From: Heyndrickxia camelliae
GTDB taxonomy: Bacteria; Bacillota; Bacilli; Bacillales; Bacillaceae_C
Assembly: GCF_002844575.1 (NCBI RefSeq)
Contig: NZ_PIQO01000007.1
Span: 1 to 64,000 of the forward strand
Reading direction: 5' to 3'
DNA: 64,000 nt
The notes under the pieces were generated by a model. It ran no database searches. It worked only from the letters and a program-made list of their open reading frames with translations, and had not been told where the DNA came from. Position 1 is the first letter of the stretch. Every line of letters starts with the position of its first letter. Positions 7,375 to 14,864 of this stretch are shown piece after piece. A program made the translations under genes and the position numbers.

Positions 7375-9105
7375 TTATTTAAAAAGATCATTAACAGAGA
7401 TAAATTTAATATTTCCTTTTCCTTGTGGCTGAACCATTCTTTTCATTACTTCTGTATGGCTATTTAAAAAAGCCGCAAAACCGTCAATTTTTCGGTAGCG
7501 ACTTAATTTAGTGGGTAACCAATTTCCATTTCGGTCCTCAACCAACTTGACATTATTAATGAACCAACGGAAAAGTGGATTATTATTGTAGATTACATTT
7601 CCATCTAGGAAAAGTTCTTTTAAATCTTTTAAAGCTGGGCTAAGAGTTATGTACCCTTGCCTTACTGCCAGAGTATTAAAACCATATGACTTTAAATCTT
7701 CTACTAATCTATAAGCATTTGCAGGGTCATAGGTGATTAATTCAATTGAAAAACGCTTAGATTGTTCAACAAACCAATCAAATATGGAACGATAATCAAC
7801 ATAATCACCAGGACAAATAGTGAGAAGTCCTTCTTTCGCCCATGCTCTATACGGAATATTTTCATTCTCCATTTTTACTTTTCTTTCCGGAATCCATGAG
7901 TGAGACAAAACGAAAACCTCACCAGAATCAAGTGGAAATTCCAATTCTGCACTTGTAAAGTCCTCTGTTTGGGATAAATCAAATCCACCGATGCAAGACA
8001 TTCCCTCAAGCGTCTTCTCATCAATAACTTTGTTATTTCTCTTAATAACCTCATAGTCTAAGAAAGACTGTTCGGATGATTCCACAAATAAATTAAATCG
8101 TTTTGTTATAAAATCGTTACGCTCAGCTGGGATCCTTTTTGCTTTATCCCAATCTTCAATCATATCCTGTAGTTTAATGGATACCCCAAGGTTTGGATTA
8201 GCCTTAATCCACATTTCCGGTTTATCAAATTCGCTTTCATCATCTAGACTAGCCAAGTAATAAAATGTACGGTCGTCATCGATGACTCCATTTAAGACAT
8301 CGATTCCTTGCTCATAATATTCCACCAACGGTCCATCTAATTGATAACCTGCTGTTGTTATATAAATTAATAATGGTTGTTCTCGAGATCCCCTAGAGTT
8401 TTTAATAACATTTATTAACTTATAATCCTTGTACTCATGAATTTCATCGAAGATGCCAATATGAGTATTAAGACCATCTAATTTATCACTATCGGTTGCT
8501 TGTGGTTCAATTTTAGAGTTGGTCTCATCATAATAGATAGCATCTCGTAATGCTCTAAAATGCTTCTTTAATTGTGGAGATGATAATATCATTTTCTTGG
8601 ATTCGTCAAAAAGCAATCTAGCTTGTTTCATTGAATTCGCAAGTAAAATGACATCCGCACCATTTTCTCCGTCTTTACTAACACCAAAATTAGCTGTTCC
8701 AGAAATTACTGTGGTTTTTCCGTTCTTTCTAGCAACAAAAATAAGGCCCTCTTTAAAGCGCCTTAACTTGGTATCCTTATGAATCCAACCAAAAAGAAGT
8801 CCTAAACAAAAATGTTGCCATGCTTGAAGGATAAGTTGTTTATAGTTTCCTTTGGATGGCTTACAAAACTTTTCGATAAAACGAATTGGTCTATGCCCAA
8901 GATCTTCATCAAATATCCAAGGAAAATCTTCTGTCCCTTGTTTTTTCAAATCGTTTAAATGGCGTTGACAGGCCAAGATAACAGCTTTACAGGCAATAAT
9001 ATTTCCAGCTACAACCTGTTCTGCATACCACGTTGCTAATAAAGTTGGTGACGGCTTGTTTAAAACATTTAAAATTCCATTAGAAGTTCTTAAAGTCGTC
9101 GTCAT
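7375..9105 (-). CDS. Terminase large subunit
   Basis: A 576-aa packaging ATPase-nuclease. The Walker A-like motif VARKNGKTTV lies at about residues 124-133 and the Walker B motif IGIFDEIHEY at about 215. The nuclease domain in the C-terminal third has the acidic motifs GGFDLSQTEDF and ITYDPANAYR. The length is normal for the family (about 550-600). It overlaps the small subunit gene by 26 bases. It translocates DNA into the prohead and cuts genome ends, probably at cos, given the neighbouring HNH gene. Confidence 0.95.
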   Translation of the reverse strand: MTTTLRTSNGILNVLNKPSPTLLATWYAEQVVAGNIIACKAVILACQRHLNDLKKQGTEDFPWIFDEDLGHRPIRFIEKFCKPSKGNYKQLILQAWQHFCLGLLFGWIHKDTKLRRFKEGLIFVARKNGKTTVISGTANFGVSKDGENGADVILLANSMKQARLLFDESKKMILSSPQLKKHFRALRDAIYYDETNSKIEPQATDSDKLDGLNTHIGIFDEIHEYKDYKLINVIKNSRGSREQPLLIYITTAGYQLDGPLVEYYEQGIDVLNGVIDDDRTFYYLASLDDESEFDKPEMWIKANPNLGVSIKLQDMIEDWDKAKRIPAERNDFITKRFNLFVESSEQSFLDYEVIKRNNKVIDEKTLEGMSCIGGFDLSQTEDFTSAELEFPLDSGEVFVLSHSWIPERKVKMENENIPYRAWAKEGLLTICPGDYVDYRSIFDWFVEQSKRFSIELITYDPANAYRLVEDLKSYGFNTLAVRQGYITLSPALKDLKELFLDGNVIYNNNPLFRWFINNVKLVEDRNGNWLPTKLSRYRKIDGFAAFLNSHTEVMKRMVQPQGKGNIKFISVNDLFK

Positions 9106-9394
9106 CTTCGTTCACAACCTTTTTGCGTTGCGCTGGTGTTAACCCCATTGACTTTAATAAATTATTTAATGTCTGGACTGCTTTAGTTAGCTCACCAACT
9201 AGTGGATTCTTAACAGGATTGGTTGCTCCGGCTTTGTTTGTATATTCAAACATTAAATCTGATTTTTTTATTTCAGCTTTTAACCTTCTATAAACTTGAT
9301 GAGTTTCCAAGTACAGTTTTATTAATTCTTCATCTGATTCTTTGTAAGACTCACCTATATATTCCATCAATTTTTTTCTGGTAGGAACTGACAA
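9080..9394 (-). CDS. Terminase small subunit, P27 family
   Basis: About 104 aa from a TTG at 9394 preceded by GAAAGGGGTGAT. Helical protein with SYKESDEELIKLYLETHQVY and ending in SMGLTPAQRKKVVNED, the typical C-terminal pattern of P27-type small terminases (MGLTPxxR). It recognises the packaging site and recruits the large subunit. The upstream position next to an HNH gene is standard. Confidence 0.88.
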   Translation of the reverse strand: MSVPTRKKLMEYIGESYKESDEELIKLYLETHQVYRRLKAEIKKSDLMFEYTNKAGATNPVKNPLVGELTKAVQTLNNLLKSMGLTPAQRKKVVNEDDDDFKNF

Positions 9395-9403
9395 GAAAAT
9401 CAC

Positions 9404-9528
9404 CCCTTTCCTACAAATCTCATTGTTTTTTTGGTGTACCCCCCCTTAAGAAAAAACCATCCGCGGTGAAAACGAAGGGCCATCCCCGTTCCGTAGAGAT
9501 ATATATTTTAAGTTAAAGGGTAGGGGGG
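9404..9528. other. Intergenic segment, candidate cos site
   Basis: 125 bases without a gene between the terminase small subunit and HNH genes. It contains a C7 tract near 9439-9445 and, 75 bases on, a G6 tract (9523-9528), so the two are complementary. Between them are GC-rich segments (CCGCGG and GGGCCATCCCC). In phages with this gene order the cos cleavage site lies close to terS. Inference only; no overhang can be defined by eye. Confidence 0.35.
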
Positions 9529-9870
9529 CTATGTCACTTCCTCGTTCGCTTTGCTTTTTATGACAGGAATCTTCGTCCTTTTCGTTTCCTTTTTGCCTTT
9601 CCCCTTCTCTGGGTGTTCTTTGTTATGACAAGAAGGACAAATGCTTTCGAGATTATCCAAATCTAATGCTAATTCAGGGTAGTCTTCATAGTGTTTGATA
9701 TGATGTACTGTATTAGCTGGTGTAAGCTTTCCATTTCGCAAACAAGGTTGGCACAGATAGCCGTCACGAATAAGAGCAATCTCCCTGCATCGCAGCCATT
9801 CTTTAGATTTATAAAAGGCTACTGCTTCTTTATTACGTTTGTACTTGTTGTAGTATCGATGGGGATTCAT
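9529..9870 (-). CDS. HNH endonuclease (packaging-associated)
   Basis: A 113-aa basic protein with the HNH zinc-finger nuclease pattern: CQPCLRNGKL, then VHHIKHYEDYPELALDLDNL, then SICPSCHNKEHP. The metal-binding CxxC pairs and HH...N...H residues are all present. HNH proteins coded beside terminase in cos-type phages act with terminase in cutting concatemers. The C-terminal 20 residues are Lys-rich. The stop at 9529 is followed by the candidate cos segment. Confidence 0.9.
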   Translation of the reverse strand: MNPHRYYNKYKRNKEAVAFYKSKEWLRCREIALIRDGYLCQPCLRNGKLTPANTVHHIKHYEDYPELALDLDNLESICPSCHNKEHPEKGKGKKETKRTKIPVIKSKANEEVT

Positions 9871-9877
9871 TTAACAA

Positions 9878-10180
9878 TCACACCGAACCTCTAACTCTTT
9901 TTTTAATCTCTAAACTTACTAAACTTTGCTCAAGATCAGAGATTTTACCCTCCAAATCAAGTATCTGTTTTTCCAGTGTTTTTCCTATTTCGTTTATATC
10001 GTCTGTAATAGGTTGAGTTTTTAAAGGTTTATCCTTTCCAACTTTTTCTCCTAGTTTAAATGGTTTAGGAATAACGGGACCAGAACATCTTGGACATCTA
10101 ACACCATCCATTCTATTGTGGCCTATAGTAACCGTGTTGCAAGACTTGTCCATACATTCAAATTGAGTATTATATTTCAT
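9878..10180 (-). CDS. Small zinc-ribbon/coiled-coil prophage protein
   Basis: About 100 aa from the ATG at 10180, preceded by GGAGAAGGAA. The N-terminal part has CMDKSC and CPRCSG about 15 residues apart, a zinc-ribbon pattern. The last 45 residues (GKTLEKQILDLEGKISDLEQ) form a clear heptad coiled coil. I do not recognise a family. It lies between HNH and the next small gene in the late operon and may be an accessory factor for packaging or transcription. Function unknown. Confidence 0.65.
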   Translation of the reverse strand: MKYNTQFECMDKSCNTVTIGHNRMDGVRCPRCSGPVIPKPFKLGEKVGKDKPLKTQPITDDINEIGKTLEKQILDLEGKISDLEQSLVSLEIKKRVRGSV

Positions 10181-10199
10181 TTCCTTCTCCACTCTCCAT

Positions 10200-10439
10200 T
10201 CATTTATCTTCTTCTAAAAGTTTTTTGTGTGTTTTTAATAGAAAAATATTTTCTTTCTGAAGCTCTGTATCTAAGTCGATTAGCTTTTTTAAATCAGCAA
10301 CTGATTCAATCTTAATACGCCCTTCTTGATAGTCTTTAACCCACTTGTGTATACCGGCTTGTATGATTTTCCTATAATTAAGATTGGTTTCTTGAATCTC
10401 ATTAATTAACTTTTTTACCTGTTTATCAACGCTTTCCAT
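10200..10439 (-). CDS. Small helical prophage protein, unknown function
   Basis: 79 aa from ATG at 10439, preceded by GAGGGATGTTGCA. A longer reading with five extra codons lacks a well-spaced site. Predicted almost fully helical and charged (KKLINEIQETNLNYRKII, then VADLKKLIDLDTELQKEN). No motif recognised. Located in the late operon just before the HNH region. Confidence 0.6.
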   Translation of the reverse strand: MESVDKQVKKLINEIQETNLNYRKIIQAGIHKWVKDYQEGRIKIESVADLKKLIDLDTELQKENIFLLKTHKKLLEEDK

Positions 10440-10474
10440 TGCAACATCCCTCATTAACTTATAAGATAAGTATC

Positions 10475-10516
10475 GAGATAGTGTGGCTCAATACGGATCC
10501 GTACTTACACTATCTC
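10475..10516. repeat. Nested palindrome
   Basis: Outer arms GAGATAGTGT (10475-10484) and ACACTATCTC (10507-10516) are perfectly complementary. The 22-base interior holds a perfect 10-bp palindrome, ACGGATCCGT (10493-10502). It lies in the leader of the small gene starting at 10439, between it and the methylase terminator. It could form a branched RNA or cruciform or be a dimeric protein site. Confidence 0.8.
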
Positions 10517-10543
10517 TTCATGGGCCATGTTGCTCTTGAACAG

Positions 10544-10582
10544 AAAAAGGAGTGGTATCTGACGGGATGCCCACTCCTTTTT
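10544..10582 (-). terminator. Strong intrinsic terminator after DNA methylase gene
   Basis: Arms AAAAAGGAGTGG and CCACTCCTTTTT (12 bp perfect, with further inner pairing). It directly abuts the methylase stop codon. T-runs on both sides make it potentially bidirectional. Confidence 0.85.
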
Positions 10583-11940
10583 TATTTAGCTTTTATTACT
10601 TTTTCTCCAGTTAGTTCTTCATAGCGTTTAACAATAACATCACAATAATTTGGCGAGTATTCCATTGTGTAACATTTTCTTCCTGTCTTCTCTGCGGCCA
10701 TTAATGTGCTGCCACTTCCTCCAAATAGATCCAATACTATATCGTTTGGTAAACAGGAGTTTCTAATTGCCCTAGCAGGAAGAGCGATTGGTTTCATAGT
10801 TGGATGGTCAGCATTCCTTTGAGGTTTGTCCACTCTCCAAATAGTAGATTCGTTTATTTCTTCAATTACTTCATAGTCTGGTACCTTAATCATTAAATGT
10901 TGCTCACCAATTGGAATCGTTAATATATAGTGGTCCTTTTCTTTTACTGCAGTAAAATGACCTTTCTTTTCTTCAATAACGGTTGCTTGGAGACGGTCGC
11001 CATTCCAAGTGTGAGCTGCTCCTTCTTTCCACCCATATAAAATTGGCTCATGCTGCCAGTGGTAATCTGACCTGCTTAAAGTGAATGAGTTTTTAACCCA
11101 AATTAAACATTGCTTTAAAAGAAAACCATTTTCAACCAGTGCCTTTCTGAATGCATACCACTCTATATCTGCATGACAAACATAAATGGCCCCACCGTTT
11201 CTTATCGAATTAGCCATGTTTCTATAAGCTGCATTTAAAAACTGATAAAATAATTCGGAATCCATATTGTCATTTTCGATTGTTAATTTATCCTTTGTGC
11301 TGCCTTGATAATTTACGTTATAAGGAGGATCCGTAAAAATCATATCTGCTAATTGGCCATCCATTAATTTCTGTACATCCTCTTCGTTTGTACTATCTCC
11401 ACACATTAATCGATGCCTTCCTAATAACCAAATGTCGCCTGGTGCCGTTCTTGTCTCTGTTTCTGATTCTTCCAGAGCTTCCTCAATATCGAAATTATCA
11501 TCCTCTAAATCTCCAATATCAGAGAGACTGTTATCATGGAAGTTATTAATAAAATCTAGTGCTTCTTCTGGATCAAATCCAGTAAGGCTAATATCAAGGT
11601 CCTGTTCATTTAATTCATTTAGTAAGTTATAAAGTTTTTCATCATCCCAATCGCCCGATATCTTATTTAATGCAATATTTAATGCCTTTTCTTTATCGAG
11701 ATCAAGATTAACAACAGAAACATCAATTTCTGTTTCACCTTCTGCTACTAAAATCTTAAAACGTTGATGGCCACCAACTAAATGACCCGTCCTTTCATTC
11801 CATACAATCGATTCAATATAGCCGAATTCTTCTATAGATTTCTTCAATGCTTCATATTCTTTGTCCCCTGGCTGCAAATCCTTTCTTGGATTATATGGTG
11901 CTGGATTAATATTTTCTATTTTTACCTTTCGAATTTCCAA
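10582..11940 (-). CDS. DNA methyltransferase with ParB-like N-terminal domain
   Basis: 452 aa from TTG at 11940, preceded by TTAGGAGGACC. Residues 1-110 are a ParB/Srx-like domain with the signature NPAPYNPRKD and LVGGHQRFKIL. Residues 165-450 are a beta-type amino-methyltransferase in which the catalytic motif IV DPPYNVNYQG comes before the SAM-binding motif DLFGGSGSTLMAAEKT near the C terminus. Both motifs are intact, so it should methylate adenine N6 or cytosine N4. No restriction enzyme is nearby. Such solitary phage methylases commonly protect phage DNA from host restriction or act in packaging control. Confidence 0.9.
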   Translation of the reverse strand: MEIRKVKIENINPAPYNPRKDLQPGDKEYEALKKSIEEFGYIESIVWNERTGHLVGGHQRFKILVAEGETEIDVSVVNLDLDKEKALNIALNKISGDWDDEKLYNLLNELNEQDLDISLTGFDPEEALDFINNFHDNSLSDIGDLEDDNFDIEEALEESETETRTAPGDIWLLGRHRLMCGDSTNEEDVQKLMDGQLADMIFTDPPYNVNYQGSTKDKLTIENDNMDSELFYQFLNAAYRNMANSIRNGGAIYVCHADIEWYAFRKALVENGFLLKQCLIWVKNSFTLSRSDYHWQHEPILYGWKEGAAHTWNGDRLQATVIEEKKGHFTAVKEKDHYILTIPIGEQHLMIKVPDYEVIEEINESTIWRVDKPQRNADHPTMKPIALPARAIRNSCLPNDIVLDLFGGSGSTLMAAEKTGRKCYTMEYSPNYCDVIVKRYEELTGEKVIKAK

Positions 11941-12194
11941 TCGTTGGTCCTCCTAATTTATAATGATTCAAATTCGTTCTGTAATAAAATTAACTCTATT
12001 TTAGGTGGATAATTGCCCTTTATTCTCAAGTATTTGGCCTTATTTTTAAGTATTGAATTATACATATCTTATATTCTGTCTAATTCAGCCTCTAACCAAT
12101 TTCCTTACAATATCAGCCTTCATTCCACTTCTCAAAAACGAATTAGACAACTTATTTTTGTAGCGAATTCATTTTAAGCATAAAAAAGGAATGG

Positions 12195-12737
12195 TTATAA
12201 GCTAAATCTTCTCATGTATTTATCCTGCGTATCTTGGTTGATGCCGATGTACCGTAGTGTGATTTTTTCACTTGAATGATTGAAGATATCCATTAAAACT
12301 GCTACATCTTTAAACTGTTTATAAAAATGATAGCCATATGTTTTTCTCATGGAATGGCAGCCAATACTTTCAAGACCGAATTCCCTAGCCACTTCATTTA
12401 AAATATTGTAAGCCATTCCTCTTGTAATAGGACGGTTCTTTCCGTTCCGACTTTTAATGAGATACTCATTTTTCGGTTTCCCTTGAATATACTCTTTGAC
12501 TGCCTTCTTCAAGACAGTTGTCATTTTGATGCGTTTATGTTTATGGGTTTTCTTTTCCCTTATGGTAATCCACCATCCTTCTACATCACGAACTCTTAGT
12601 TTTAAGATGTCTTGGATTCGAAGTCCCGTATTAATACCAAGCATAAACAGAATATAATTTCTTTCATTCTTCTTTTTCAAATATTCTTTGATTTCATCGA
12701 TAATGTCCTTATCTCGAATAGGCTCCACAATGTTCAT
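12195..12737 (-). CDS. Small tyrosine recombinase-like protein (catalytic domain only)
   Basis: 180 aa from ATG at 12737, preceded by TTGAGGTGATG; a longer reading has no site. It lacks the arm-binding domain and most of the core-binding domain. It keeps the catalytic set: Arg in NTGLRIQDIL, Lys in IREKKTHK, HSMRKT, NHSSEK and Tyr in LRYIGI. Proteins of this kind are found in Bacillus and Clostridium phages beside the late-gene switch, and their role is not clear to me. A second, full-size integrase at 22991 is more likely to do the integration. Confidence 0.85.
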   Translation of the reverse strand: MNIVEPIRDKDIIDEIKEYLKKKNERNYILFMLGINTGLRIQDILKLRVRDVEGWWITIREKKTHKHKRIKMTTVLKKAVKEYIQGKPKNEYLIKSRNGKNRPITRGMAYNILNEVAREFGLESIGCHSMRKTYGYHFYKQFKDVAVLMDIFNHSSEKITLRYIGINQDTQDKYMRRFSL

Positions 12738-12955
12738 CTTCATCACCTCAATTCCTATTAGGTCAAAAGAAAAACCATTCAATCGAATGGCTCTATATTT
12801 CTAAGCAGTCCCCCAAGGGTAATAAATATATTTCGTAAAGATCCAACAGAATCAACAAACATTACCGTGATATACTCTATTAAAAAAAAGAGGATTTAAC
12901 ATAAAAAAATGAACGCATTAGCCAATACCAAAATCATTTAAAAGGGGTTGGTGAA

Positions 12956-13069
12956 ATGAACGTCCTTGAGAGACTGCTTACAGGTATAGATTTTATTTCG
13001 TCAATGCTCCGAGAGGATAAGCTAAGATTGCGAAATAACAGAAGAGAATTGCACTCTTTTTCCCCGTGA
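12956..13069 (+). CDS. Possible 37-aa peptide gene on the plus strand
   Basis: ATG at 12956 follows AAAGGGGTTGGTGAA, a good ribosome site. The frame runs MNVLERLLTGIDFISSMLRE then a basic stretch (DKLRLRNNRREL) and stops at 13067. It lies against the direction of the flanking late genes. An extended -10 (TGATATACT, about 12869-12877) lies 80 bases upstream. No family recognised; it could be a real small regulator or chance. Confidence 0.45.
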   Translation: MNVLERLLTGIDFISSMLREDKLRLRNNRRELHSFSP

Positions 13070-13245
13070 CCTCCATTCGCAATGCTGCGAGCCATTCCTC
13101 TGAATGCTCCCCTCGTACAGCTGCATTCTTCATCGGAATTTTGGTTAGTCCGAGTACATCCTTGATAAAGGAAAGATGCTTCTCCTATCGAACAAACCTT
13201 CGATAAGAAAATCTTACCTATGATGAAAAATAAAATAGTCCCCTT

Positions 13246-13290
13246 TTTTGTCGGGATTTTCTCGGTAAATTGTCGGTGTTTTGTCGGTGA
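13246..13290. repeat. Four tandem 11-bp repeats (TTTTGTCGGTG consensus)
   Basis: The core TCGG occurs at 13251, 13262, 13273 and 13284, exactly 11 bp apart each time, within T-rich flanks. Spacing near one helical turn suggests a row of sites on one face of the DNA. They sit just downstream of the ArpU-type regulator gene and upstream of the late genes. Confidence 0.85.
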
Positions 13291-13291
13291 A

Positions 13292-13324
13292 AAATAAAAA
13301 GCACTCAGATTATCCCGAGTGCTG
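13292..13324 (-). terminator. Terminator at the 3' end of the ArpU-type gene
   Basis: Minus strand arms AGCACTC and GAGTGCT around a 10-base loop, followed by TTTTTATTTTT. The hairpin overlaps the last codons and stop of the gene, so early transcription should end here. Confidence 0.8.
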
Positions 13325-13688
13325 TTGCAATTAAAGATATGGCTGACCGTTGTATATCATAAAATCTGTCCTTGTCATATCCTAGATCTGTGTATATGCT
13401 AATGTCCTTTTCTCGTTTATTCGAGAGATACTTTCTCTCAATTACTTCCCGTTCTTCATCATTTAAACTGTTTAATAATGTTCTTTCCATTTGGCGTACT
13501 TTTAACTCATTTTCTGGACTAATTTTTCTTAAAGAAGGATATAGATTTTTTACACCAGCTGCAGACCGTTCATTTATGTTTTCAATCTGGACTTTTAATG
13601 CTTTATATTCTCTTAAATGCCTTGCTACTTCACGTCTAACTTCTTTTTCATCAACTGGTTCAAACATTTCTAATTGTTCGGCTGCCAT
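13305..13688 (-). CDS. ArpU-family phage late transcription regulator
   Basis: 127 aa. The C-terminal half has ERTLLNSLNDEEREVIERKYLS followed by DLGYDKDRFYDIQRSAISL, a sigma-70 region 4-like helix-turn-helix as in the ArpU family of phage regulators. Members sit at the end of the early operon and switch on the packaging and structural genes. The start at 13688 follows GATAGGTGGTG. It is the last early gene before the terminator and the 11-bp repeats. Confidence 0.8.
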   Translation of the reverse strand: MAAEQLEMFEPVDEKEVRREVARHLREYKALKVQIENINERSAAGVKNLYPSLRKISPENELKVRQMERTLLNSLNDEEREVIERKYLSNKREKDISIYTDLGYDKDRFYDIQRSAISLIATALGII

Positions 13689-13699
13689 ATAATCACCAC

Positions 13700-13813
13700 C
13701 TATCCTTTTTCTATGGCCTCCATTAATAAATTACATTTTGGGCATTTCTTTTTTGGAATGATTTTTATATCCATATGAGTTACATCGCAATCCTTACAAA
13801 CATATTCAATCAT
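13700..13813 (-). CDS. 37-aa zinc-ribbon protein
   Basis: MIEYVCKDCDVTHMDIKIIP followed by KKKCPKCNLLMEAIEKG. Two CxxC knuckles 15 residues apart give a minimal zinc ribbon. ATG at 13813 follows GAAGGTTGGAAAACAAT. It ends 12 bases before the ArpU-type gene, whose ribosome site overlaps its stop. Probably a real small phage protein, function unknown. Confidence 0.65.
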   Translation of the reverse strand: MIEYVCKDCDVTHMDIKIIPKKKCPKCNLLMEAIEKG

Positions 13814-13953
13814 ATTGTTTTCCAACCTTCTCGCGATAAAGTTTTTCTATTTCAATTAAAAGATATCTTTAGCAAATAAACAGACTAAAATTTGTTACAA
13901 GAAATATTGCCATGTCATTATATATGAATCTATTGAAACAACCCCTACTTATT

Positions 13954-13983
13954 TTTACAAAAAACTACAAAATTTGATATATT
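13954..13983 (+). promoter_or_regulatory. Candidate promoter of the Abi-alpha gene
   Basis: TTTACA (13954-13959) and TATATT (13978-13983) with an 18-bp spacer, about 30 bases before the start codon. The AT-rich surroundings make chance matches likely; a further TATACT lies at 13984-13989. Confidence 0.4.
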
Positions 13984-14011
13984 TATACTAATAACAAGTG
14001 GAGGTGAAAAA

Positions 14012-14767
14012 ATGGATCCAATATTAACATCAGCCTTAACATCTTTTGTAACATCGGTAGCTACGAATAGTAGTAAAGCACCTATGCAAACCCTTGATGA
14101 CTTATGGTATCTTGCCTTTGGTAAAATAAATCATATTGCAGAAAAGAAAAGAGCAAGAAATCAATTTGATTTAGATGCGTATAAAAATTCTATTGCTCAG
14201 AAGATTCTAACGATTGAAGAAGATAATCTTCAAGAGCCGCCAATGAGTGTGGTTGGCCCTGCTTTAGAAGCATCAAAATATTACATTGAAGAAGAAACTT
14301 TAAGGGAAATGTTTGCAAATATAATTGCTGCATCCATGGATAAAAGTAAATCCAAAACGGTTCACCATTCTTTTGTTGAAATAACAAAACAACTCTCACC
14401 AGAAGATGCAAGAAACTTGGTTTTATTTAAAGACACTGATAACTATCCAATTGTCCAATTTATTTTTTATTTACCTAATCGAGACGGATATAATATTTGG
14501 AAATCAAATGTTTTTCATGGTAACTTAACAAATATCAGAACTGGAGAAGAAAATGCTACATCAATTACCAATTTAAGTAGATTAGGATTAGTTTCTATTT
14601 CGTATGATGAAAGTTATATTAACAAAAATAAGTATGCTATATATAGAGAGTCCGATTTATTTAAGACTTTACAAAATCAACCTAACTCTAATGCCACGTT
14701 CGATTTAAAAGAGGGAATCGTTAGAATATCTCCTCTTGGTAAAACCTTTATAAATATATGTTTATAA
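14012..14767 (+). CDS. Abi-alpha (DUF4393) family protein, probable phage-exclusion moron
   Basis: 251 aa. The central segment VGPALEASKYYIEEETLREMFANII, then SFVEITKQLSPEDAR, is the signature of the DUF4393/Abi-alpha family. That family is named for abortive infection, but its mechanism is not established to my knowledge. No signal peptide or clear membrane helix. The start follows GTGGAGGTG, and the gene has its own promoter-like sequence and a sharp terminator. It runs opposite to the early operon on both sides, the layout of an independently expressed moron. The last third, after residue 130, carries a helix-turn-helix-like LSRLGLVSIS segment. Family call is firm; a role in excluding other phages is inference. 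Confidence 0.82.
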   Translation: MDPILTSALTSFVTSVATNSSKAPMQTLDDLWYLAFGKINHIAEKKRARNQFDLDAYKNSIAQKILTIEEDNLQEPPMSVVGPALEASKYYIEEETLREMFANIIAASMDKSKSKTVHHSFVEITKQLSPEDARNLVLFKDTDNYPIVQFIFYLPNRDGYNIWKSNVFHGNLTNIRTGEENATSITNLSRLGLVSISYDESYINKNKYAIYRESDLFKTLQNQPNSNATFDLKEGIVRISPLGKTFINICL

Positions 14768-14790
14768 CGACCCTATCGGTCGTTTTTTTT
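14766..14790 (+). terminator. Terminator of the Abi-alpha gene
   Basis: AACGACC and GGTCGTT arms with a 5-base loop, then eight or more T. It directly overlaps the stop codon. Confidence 0.9.
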
Positions 14791-14862
14791 TATATTAAGG
14801 ATAAAATTAACCAAAAGTGATATAACAAAACTAGTTAATATCACAAGACCTAATTCTTTCAT
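14773..14862 (-). CDS. 29-aa single-helix membrane peptide
   Basis: MKELGLVILTSFVISLLVNF then ILNIKKNDR: one hydrophobic helix with a basic C-terminal tail. ATG at 14862 follows GGAAAGAGTGAATAGTA. Its start is two bases after the stop of the preceding small gene. Its 3' end overlaps the Abi-alpha terminator on the other strand. It could be a tiny phage membrane protein; function unknown. Confidence 0.5.
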   Translation of the reverse strand: MKELGLVILTSFVISLLVNFILNIKKNDR

Positions 14863-14864
14863 TA

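Larger units (their letters stand above)
12783..13304. other. 522-bp regulatory gap at the early/late switch
   Basis: Between ArpU and the small recombinase. It holds the possible 37-aa plus-strand gene, a stretch at 13070-13200 with nothing recognised, and four 11-bp repeats at 13246-13290. The late promoter reading leftward is expected here, but no clear -35/-10 pair could be picked by eye. Confidence 0.6.
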
